A DNA stretch of 31,272 nt, from NCBI GenBank assembly GCA_001839685.1, contig MLAK01001014.1, forward strand, positions 1-31,272, given 5' to 3'. The notes beneath the pieces were generated by a model, which searched no databases, was not told the DNA's origin, and saw only the letters and a program-made list of their open reading frames with translations. A program made the translations under genes and the position numbers. Positions within the stretch are counted from its first letter, which is position 1; every line of letters starts with the position of its first letter. This stretch comes from Tritrichomonas foetus (Eukaryota > Parabasalia > Tritrichomonadida > Tritrichomonadidae). Shown here piece by piece: positions 25,709-31,272 of the stretch.

Positions 25709-28700
25709 ATGTGGAAGGATTCGTTACACCCTTCTCACATACGCCATGATGAAAAGGGAATCCAAAAAGTATTAGCGAACCTCGGTCTCACAACTATTGA
25801 AGTCGAGAATGTCAAACAGCATTGCGAAAATAAAGAGTTTAAAGCCCAAAGTCTTATTTACAGTCAAATTGGGTTATTTTTGGTATCGAAATCAAAAATT
25901 GGACGAAAACTAAAACTAGCGGTCTTCATTTCGTACTTCGATATTCAATATTTAGAATATAAATCAAATGGAACATTTTTCTTTAAAATCAAAACTGGCG
26001 ACGATTTAATTCTCGAATTCTCTGATACGGACAAATTCATTCATCGAATAACGGATTTATATACAGCTTTCTTTTCCAGAAATCCAAATCATCCGAATCT
26101 AATTATCAAAAATTGTCCAATTCAACTTCAAGTGTCAGACTATCAACAAGTGGATAACGCTTCATTATTACAATATTTTTCAATGTGCTCAAAATATAAT
26201 CAGGCAATTGATTTGAATACGCGAAAAATAATCGAATCTTTCCAAAACTCTTCACGAATTTCTATAACATTAGATCGTTGTTGCGCAACGCCAGTAAATT
26301 ATAAAATAATTTCCCGGATTTTAATTGAAGAACCAAAATTGAAAATATTGAAATTTGATAATTTTGCTCCGAAAAATGTTTGCAAAATAATTTATCATGT
26401 GTTAAAGCACAATAAAAACATTACAACTATTATCATGACAAACTATGATTCTCTTTTAATTGAACAATTTAATTTTAACAATCTGAAAAACCCTTCTGTC
26501 ATTTGTTGGAACTTCTCAAGTATGAATCTAGAAGATCAACGCACAAAATTATTATTTGACGAATTTATGTACTATCATGGGGATATTCAAAAACTGTCAA
26601 TTGACAATTGTCGATTCATCAATGCAACAGCAGAAAAGCTTGGAGAAGTCCTTCGTACAGCCTATGCTTTTCGAACGTTAGAAATATTAGAAATTAATTT
26701 TATTTCTATTCCAAGAGAGCACTCATTGGCTATCTTTAAAGCTTTCTTACGAGCTGTCTCTTGTTTGAAGACTCTTCAACTTTATTCCGCAAATGGCTGG
26801 AGTAATCCCGTTTTGTATCAAATTGATAATTCCCAACAAACTATTCATTTATTCGAATCATCATGCATAAAGCATATATCAGTAAGCAATTTGGATTTAA
26901 GACTGATCACCAAAGAAGTTGTATTTCCACCATCTGTCAATATTTTAGAAATAAATAATTGTGTTATGAACTGTGCTTCCCTTACCCAAGTTCTAAAGGC
27001 AGCTTCAAGGTTGAATTCACCATTGGTGCTTTCCCTTCAGTCAATTCAAATAAATTCGAACGAATACAATTTCTTCATAAACAGTTCTCATGTGATTCCA
27101 AAATTTACCAATATTGTTGAATTAGATTATTCCAATAACCAAATTCCTAAAAGATTCATTCCAGAATTTTACAGAATCTTTATTAATTCATCTCCAATCA
27201 AATGCCTCTGTCTTAACAGAGTTTTTGGTCCATCACAACTTTCTGATATCTGCAAGATCTTAAATCATCTCAAGACTAAGAGTATTTGGGGAATTGAGCT
27301 TTCAGGTGGTGAAAACAATACAACATTCCAGAAAATCACTAAAGTTTTATTGAATATTTTGAAAGAGCTCAAATCTCTGGAATATTTAAACCTTGCTGAA
27401 CAAGGATGGGCACTAGATTGTGGAAATGATATGATATCCTTTTTATCGGAAATGAAGCAATTAAGGTATCTTTCTGTTGATGGTGCCAGATTTGGTGATT
27501 TGAATGCTTTTGTTACTTTTTACAATTTCTTATTCACTCAAACCAATATTGTTGCTGTAATAAAGCAATTTGCTGATCTCAGTGCTTTAGTGCCTAATAA
27601 GAGTATTATAGAAGGAAATCCACCACTAGAAAAAATCATAAGCATCTTTCGAATGAAGTCTTTCCATTCATCAAGACTTATTCGATCACACTATTTCATG
27701 AGATACAATGATATGAACAACTTCACTGACTTTAGAACAAATTTCCCTATTTACATTTCAGGTGTTCCAGAAAAAGATCAATTTGACCTAAATATAATTT
27801 CTGAAGCAACGTTAACTGTTCGCTCTTTGATTGATTATGACTTTGTTGAAATTCATGGAAGCTTTTCCCAACATCAACAAAAGTTTATTGGACAACCGTT
27901 TGAAGATGTCCAAGTATTTAGTCATACCATTCCTGAATTTGAAATGCCGGATGAATTAGCCAAATATCATGATAAATATCAAGCTTCAGAAGAATTAACT
28001 GCACCCAAGATCACACCGAAATTAAATACAAGAGATATTATTTCTAAATATAGGAAATGGATTACTTATAAGCATCAAAGAATGTTTAGAAACTTAGCAA
28101 TGCTTTCTAACTTGTTCAATAAAGTGAATGATGATGAAAGAGGTGTTGATTCATTTGGTTGTAATCTTCATAAAGTAGATCCACCGACTTTTATTCCACT
28201 TGGTGCAATTCAAATCATCACTAATCAAGTAGAAAACATTAACGATGATAATAGTGAGAATGATTATGATGAAATTTCATTTTCTACTATGACAGCTGCC
28301 CGAAACGAATATGCTGGATCACATAATTCCATATCTCCACAGCATTCTGATAGTAGGCTTAATATATACAGTGATAATGAAGAAACTGAGAACAGTGGGA
28401 TTATTCCTTCATTATCATCACCAATGTTACTTCCAATACCATTTTCGAGAAATCATGGAAAAAGAATGTCCGAGCACATTCAATTAGTTAATGTACCTGT
28501 TTCAATCGCCAAAAGAAGAGAATCATTTGCAGAAATGTTTGATGCAGATTATAAAGGGCCACAAGTAGAAGAAATTGATGCTATTCCACTTAAATCACTC
28601 CGAGAACAAATTCCAGATAGACAACAAAGTAACACATTGGAAAGAATTGAAGAATATATTAAACCACTGGAAGAAATTCAGCCTACACGATATGTTCGAA

Positions 28701-29575
28701 CCAATTCACTTCCGTTAGTTCCACCATCAACAAGTCGATCAATGCCAAATATTCCAATCTATTTAATGTCACTTTATAGTACTCTATGTCCACTTCTTGC
28801 TCATAAATCATTAAGAAAGAGTCGATCAAGAACTCTTCTAAGTGAGCAGATACGTAAAGTTAGTAATGGTCGATTAAATAAAGGGATACCTACAATTATT
28901 GATGTTGAAGATGAAGAAAATGGTCATATCGATCAATTTAAGCCTGTTTTAATCAAGAAAGAAAGTCAAATGATGAGTCTTGATAGAGGCAAAAGGTATG
29001 GATCTTCAAGCAACGCATCAGGTTTGATTAAGCCTGCACCCTTGCCAATCCCGATTCGTGATTCACCACTTAGTACTACATCTAGCCAGGGTAATTTTTA
29101 TTTAACACCACCAATAAATATTGCATCACCTCCAACAGAAAATCTACAAAAATCATCAGACGACATCACAGTTCCTTCACCTAAGTATAATAGTGGTAAT
29201 TTATCGAAGCCATTGTCGACAATGCCAATACTTAGAAAGTCAAATAATATTCCACTTCCGCTTGGAAGAGTTTCTGGATCTCCACCAATGTATTCTCCAT
29301 CACAGTTTAAACCTCCTGTTCAACCACCAATTCCAATCCCAATTCATACACAAAACAGGCCACAATCACCACTTCAACCTCAAACCTTATCGCCAAGATT
29401 ATCACCATCAGTTCCTGAACCTATTGTTAAGCCAGAATCTGATTGTGAAGATGTGAATGATGAAATGCCAAATGGTTTTGCATTGCCAGATCCTGCATCA
29501 GTTCCAAAGGCACCAGAAACAGCTCAGAATCATTACACAGCATTAAAAAGAATGGCTATTCCTGTCTTCGATTAA
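25709..29575 (+). CDS. CARMIL-like leucine-rich repeat protein
   Basis: A 1288-aa protein. Residues from about 40 to 120 look like a PH-type domain (LIYSQIGLFLVSK ... YLEYKSNGTFFFKI). From about 190 to 640 there is an irregular leucine-rich repeat solenoid with units such as LEILEINFISI and LEYLNLAEQGWALDCGNDMISFL. A helical linker to about 850 and a Ser/Pro-rich disordered tail follow. This order is that of CARMIL proteins, which bind membranes and strip actin capping protein from filament ends. The tail has IHTQNRPQSP at 1212-1221, reminiscent of but not matching the capping-protein-interaction motif (LxHxTxxRPK). Several PPIPIPI/PLPIPI runs are possible SH3 or profilin ligands. LRR families are large in trichomonads, so CARMIL function is inference. 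Confidence 0.75.
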   Translation: MWKDSLHPSHIRHDEKGIQKVLANLGLTTIEVENVKQHCENKEFKAQSLIYSQIGLFLVSKSKIGRKLKLAVFISYFDIQYLEYKSNGTFFFKIKTGDDLILEFSDTDKFIHRITDLYTAFFSRNPNHPNLIIKNCPIQLQVSDYQQVDNASLLQYFSMCSKYNQAIDLNTRKIIESFQNSSRISITLDRCCATPVNYKIISRILIEEPKLKILKFDNFAPKNVCKIIYHVLKHNKNITTIIMTNYDSLLIEQFNFNNLKNPSVICWNFSSMNLEDQRTKLLFDEFMYYHGDIQKLSIDNCRFINATAEKLGEVLRTAYAFRTLEILEINFISIPREHSLAIFKAFLRAVSCLKTLQLYSANGWSNPVLYQIDNSQQTIHLFESSCIKHISVSNLDLRLITKEVVFPPSVNILEINNCVMNCASLTQVLKAASRLNSPLVLSLQSIQINSNEYNFFINSSHVIPKFTNIVELDYSNNQIPKRFIPEFYRIFINSSPIKCLCLNRVFGPSQLSDICKILNHLKTKSIWGIELSGGENNTTFQKITKVLLNILKELKSLEYLNLAEQGWALDCGNDMISFLSEMKQLRYLSVDGARFGDLNAFVTFYNFLFTQTNIVAVIKQFADLSALVPNKSIIEGNPPLEKIISIFRMKSFHSSRLIRSHYFMRYNDMNNFTDFRTNFPIYISGVPEKDQFDLNIISEATLTVRSLIDYDFVEIHGSFSQHQQKFIGQPFEDVQVFSHTIPEFEMPDELAKYHDKYQASEELTAPKITPKLNTRDIISKYRKWITYKHQRMFRNLAMLSNLFNKVNDDERGVDSFGCNLHKVDPPTFIPLGAIQIITNQVENINDDNSENDYDEISFSTMTAARNEYAGSHNSISPQHSDSRLNIYSDNEETENSGIIPSLSSPMLLPIPFSRNHGKRMSEHIQLVNVPVSIAKRRESFAEMFDADYKGPQVEEIDAIPLKSLREQIPDRQQSNTLERIEEYIKPLEEIQPTRYVRTNSLPLVPPSTSRSMPNIPIYLMSLYSTLCPLLAHKSLRKSRSRTLLSEQIRKVSNGRLNKGIPTIIDVEDEENGHIDQFKPVLIKKESQMMSLDRGKRYGSSSNASGLIKPAPLPIPIRDSPLSTTSSQGNFYLTPPINIASPPTENLQKSSDDITVPSPKYNSGNLSKPLSTMPILRKSNNIPLPLGRVSGSPPMYSPSQFKPPVQPPIPIPIHTQNRPQSPLQPQTLSPRLSPSVPEPIVKPESDCEDVNDEMPNGFALPDPASVPKAPETAQNHYTALKRMAIPVFD

Positions 29576-29823
29576 CCTCAAAGTGTTTAAAGTGATTAAA
29601 TGACTTAAATCGCTCTTTTATTATAATTTATTATTATTATTCATTTTTAAAGTCATTTTTTCCTTTAATATCTTCTATCGATCACTCACCGACAGACTGG
29701 CGATTTCTTTGAAAAAAATGAATAAAAAAATGTTTACATAATAGATAAGTAGAAAATATAGATAATTTAAAATAACAATAAAACCAATATTAAACATTTT
29801 TTGAAGCATGATCTGCGATGAAA
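29576..29823. other. Convergent 3' spacer
   Basis: About 250 bp of AT-rich DNA between the LRR gene and the small minus-strand gene. Nothing is recognised in it. Confidence 0.4.
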
Positions 29824-30045
29824 CTATGAACCCAAAAACAATTTCCGATCGAAATTTGTATAAATATCTTCCGTATTATTAATGTATTCGAGAGCATCAT
29901 CAATTTCATGAAACATTTGCTCGATAGTCAAGGATTTTGTTTCATTTTCTTCTTCAAAATCGCGTGATACATTGTTGAGTTTAGTCGATGATATATTTTC
30001 TGTTTTTTGAGGTTTGATAAACATCGGCTCTCTTTTGCCGAACAT
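29824..30045 (-). CDS. Small acidic protein, function unknown
   Basis: 73 aa with a short basic start (MFGKREPMFIKPQK) and an acidic helical rest (EEENETKSLTIEQMFHEIDDALEYI). The IEQMFHEIDDALEYINN stretch is a good amphipathic helix. There is no membrane segment, zinc motif or recognised family. The ATG follows TTCAAGACAA, an initiator-like motif. It is divergent from the La gene with 173 bp between start codons, the spacing of a shared promoter region. Its small size leaves some doubt, but the frame, composition and leader motif fit a real gene. Confidence 0.55.
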   Translation of the reverse strand: MFGKREPMFIKPQKTENISSTKLNNVSRDFEEENETKSLTIEQMFHEIDDALEYINNTEDIYTNFDRKLFLGS

Positions 30046-30218
30046 TTGTCTTGAATATACTTTTTTGATAATTTATTTGGTTGATGGAAATTCAGAACAA
30101 AATAACTTTTTCTGATGAATAACTTTCACACAGCATGTCAATGCCTGATGAAGTGATGATTTCACTATTAATGGCGCCAATAATCATAGAAAAAGTGGAA
30201 TGACCAATAGTTCGGAAA

Positions 30219-31049
30219 ATGTTTATTTGGAAGAAAATCCAAGGTCTTTTCGGATCATCTCAACCAGAAGCAGAACACCACCAAAGTCATCACAAGCATG
30301 TTCATCTCACCTCAGTTCAAAGAAAAGCACGAACACAAATCGAATTTTATTTCAGTCCCTCAAACATTCAAAGGGATTCGTACATGAAAGGTCTCATCGA
30401 TGAAGGTGAAGACCGCTTTTGTCCGATTGCCCAGTTTTTCAAATTTAACAAAATCCAAGAATTAGGAATCTCAGAGGAAGATCTTTTAGTCGCCCTTTCA
30501 TCGTCAAGGAAACTCGAAGTTGATGCCGAACGAAAATTAGTCAGAACAAAAGTGCCATTCAAAGCAGATCCGCGTATCGATTTCAGAACTTTGTTCATCG
30601 AAGGACTCGATAAAGAAGAAACTCAAGAATCTCTCCGCGAAATCTTCGAGAAACAGCTCGGCAAAGTTTGCTACATCGGAATGAAGAATATCATCGACAA
30701 GGCATCAAAAGGAAAGAAATTCTCAGGAAAAGTCGACGTCGAACTCGAATCAGAAGAAAAAGCAGCAGCAGCAGTCGAATCAGGTTTAGAATACAAAGGA
30801 AGGACGCTCGCTGTAAAACTCGTTGCAACCTGCAAATCAGATGCCAAGAAAGAGAAAAAGGCTGATGCTAAAATTCCAAAACCAAACTTCAAGCAGGGAA
30901 AACCAGCCAGAGAAGAAAAGAAGGCCGAAGAAAAAGTGGCTGAAAATGAGAAGCAAAGTGAAGAAGAAAAAACAGAAAAGAAATCGCCAAAGAAGCCAAT
31001 CACACCAAGACGATCGCCAAGAAGTGCAAAGCCAAAGAAGTCTGAGTAA
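30219..31049 (+). CDS. La-type RNA-binding protein (La motif plus RRM)
   Basis: 276 aa. Residues from about 34 to 112 form a La motif: the QIEFYFSPSNIQRDSYMKGLI helix-strand start with the aromatic residues that hold the 3' oligo-U end, then CPIAQFFKFNKIQEL and the wing ending KLVRTKVPF. From about 124 to 205 an RRM-like domain follows (TLFIEGLDKEE ... GKVCYIGMK ... KGKKFSGKVDVEL). The tail from 206 is Lys/Glu-rich with a basic SPK/SPR end, as in genuine La proteins. La protects UUU-ending RNA polymerase III transcripts and aids their folding in the nucleus. The RRM core motifs are weak, so this could also be a La-related protein. The ATG at 30219 is the first in frame after a stop at 30201. 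An out-of-frame ATG lies 19 nt upstream. Confidence 0.85.
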   Translation: MFIWKKIQGLFGSSQPEAEHHQSHHKHVHLTSVQRKARTQIEFYFSPSNIQRDSYMKGLIDEGEDRFCPIAQFFKFNKIQELGISEEDLLVALSSSRKLEVDAERKLVRTKVPFKADPRIDFRTLFIEGLDKEETQESLREIFEKQLGKVCYIGMKNIIDKASKGKKFSGKVDVELESEEKAAAAVESGLEYKGRTLAVKLVATCKSDAKKEKKADAKIPKPNFKQGKPAREEKKAEEKVAENEKQSEEEKTEKKSPKKPITPRRSPRSAKPKKSE

Positions 31050-31170
31050 TTTAATGAAATTAAAAGGGTTAGTAAATAGATTTGATATCAGTAACTTTCT
31101 TTCTTTTTGGTTTTATTCTTTCTTGATAATTCTTTCCTGTTGGTGGAACAGAAATATTTTTGTTAAAGTT

Positions 31171-31272
31171 GAATATGATTATAGAAGAATATGATGAAAG
31201 AAGAATATAATTAAAGAAGAATATGATTAAAGAAGAATATAATTAAAGAAGAATATGATTAAAGAAGAATAT
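31171..31272 (+). repeat. 16-nt tandem repeat running off the window
   Basis: Six full units of GAATAT[GA]ATTAAAGAA and the start of a seventh. From 31203 on the units alternate between GAATATAA and GAATATGA, making a 32-nt higher-order period. The first two units are more divergent. The array begins about 120 bp after the La stop and continues beyond the end. Confidence 0.9.

Noticed and set aside
30124..30136. ACTTTCACACAG upstream of the La gene resembles the trichomonad acceptor ACTAACACACAG.
   Set aside because: It lacks the branch-point adenines, there is no GTA-type donor between it and the divergent gene, and the La frame has a stop at 30201 after it.

Overview
This is a nuclear DNA window from a eukaryote, most likely a parabasalid such as Tritrichomonas. 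It is strongly AT-rich. Most genes are long single reading frames using the standard stops TAA and TGA. They are closely packed on both strands with very short leaders, and many start codons have a TCA-containing initiator-like motif just upstream. The proteins are eukaryotic (P4-ATPase flippase, SAPS-domain protein, TBC-domain protein, cyclin, Cdc25 phosphatase, La protein, CARMIL-like LRR protein). One flavodoxin looks bacterial in type. The single well-supported intron is only 26 nt and has a fused branch-point/acceptor motif of the Trichomonas kind. The species assignment is inference.

Layout. 0.1-4.7 kb: P4-ATPase and flavodoxin (minus). 5.0-11.2 kb: long coiled-coil protein, metallo-beta-lactamase-fold hydrolase and a TBC-domain protein with both catalytic finger residues substituted (plus). 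11.5-13.4 kb: short SAPS-domain protein and a small unknown protein (minus). 13.5-14.5 kb: a decayed gene (plus), then a small island of hairpins. 14.8-15.3 kb: a Cdc25 catalytic domain whose 5' end needs an exon or is lost. 15.5-23.3 kb: unknown helical protein, acidic/coiled-coil protein, cyclin with a long Arg/Asp repeat tail, and a small membrane protein with the 26-nt intron (all minus). 23.6-25.2 kb: decayed gene remnants on both strands. 25.7-29.6 kb: CARMIL-like protein (plus). 29.8-31.3 kb: a tiny divergent gene, a La protein and a 16-nt tandem repeat running off the window.

There is no operon logic. The genes are independent housekeeping and regulatory genes: membrane lipid asymmetry, vesicle traffic, PP6-type phosphatase targeting, CDK control (cyclin and Cdc25), actin capping control and RNA chaperoning. 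No defence island, CRISPR array or intact mobile element was seen. The most informative signals are the 26-nt intron, the divergent TBC active site, the Cdc25 gene without a normal start, and the clusters of decayed genes in an otherwise compact region.
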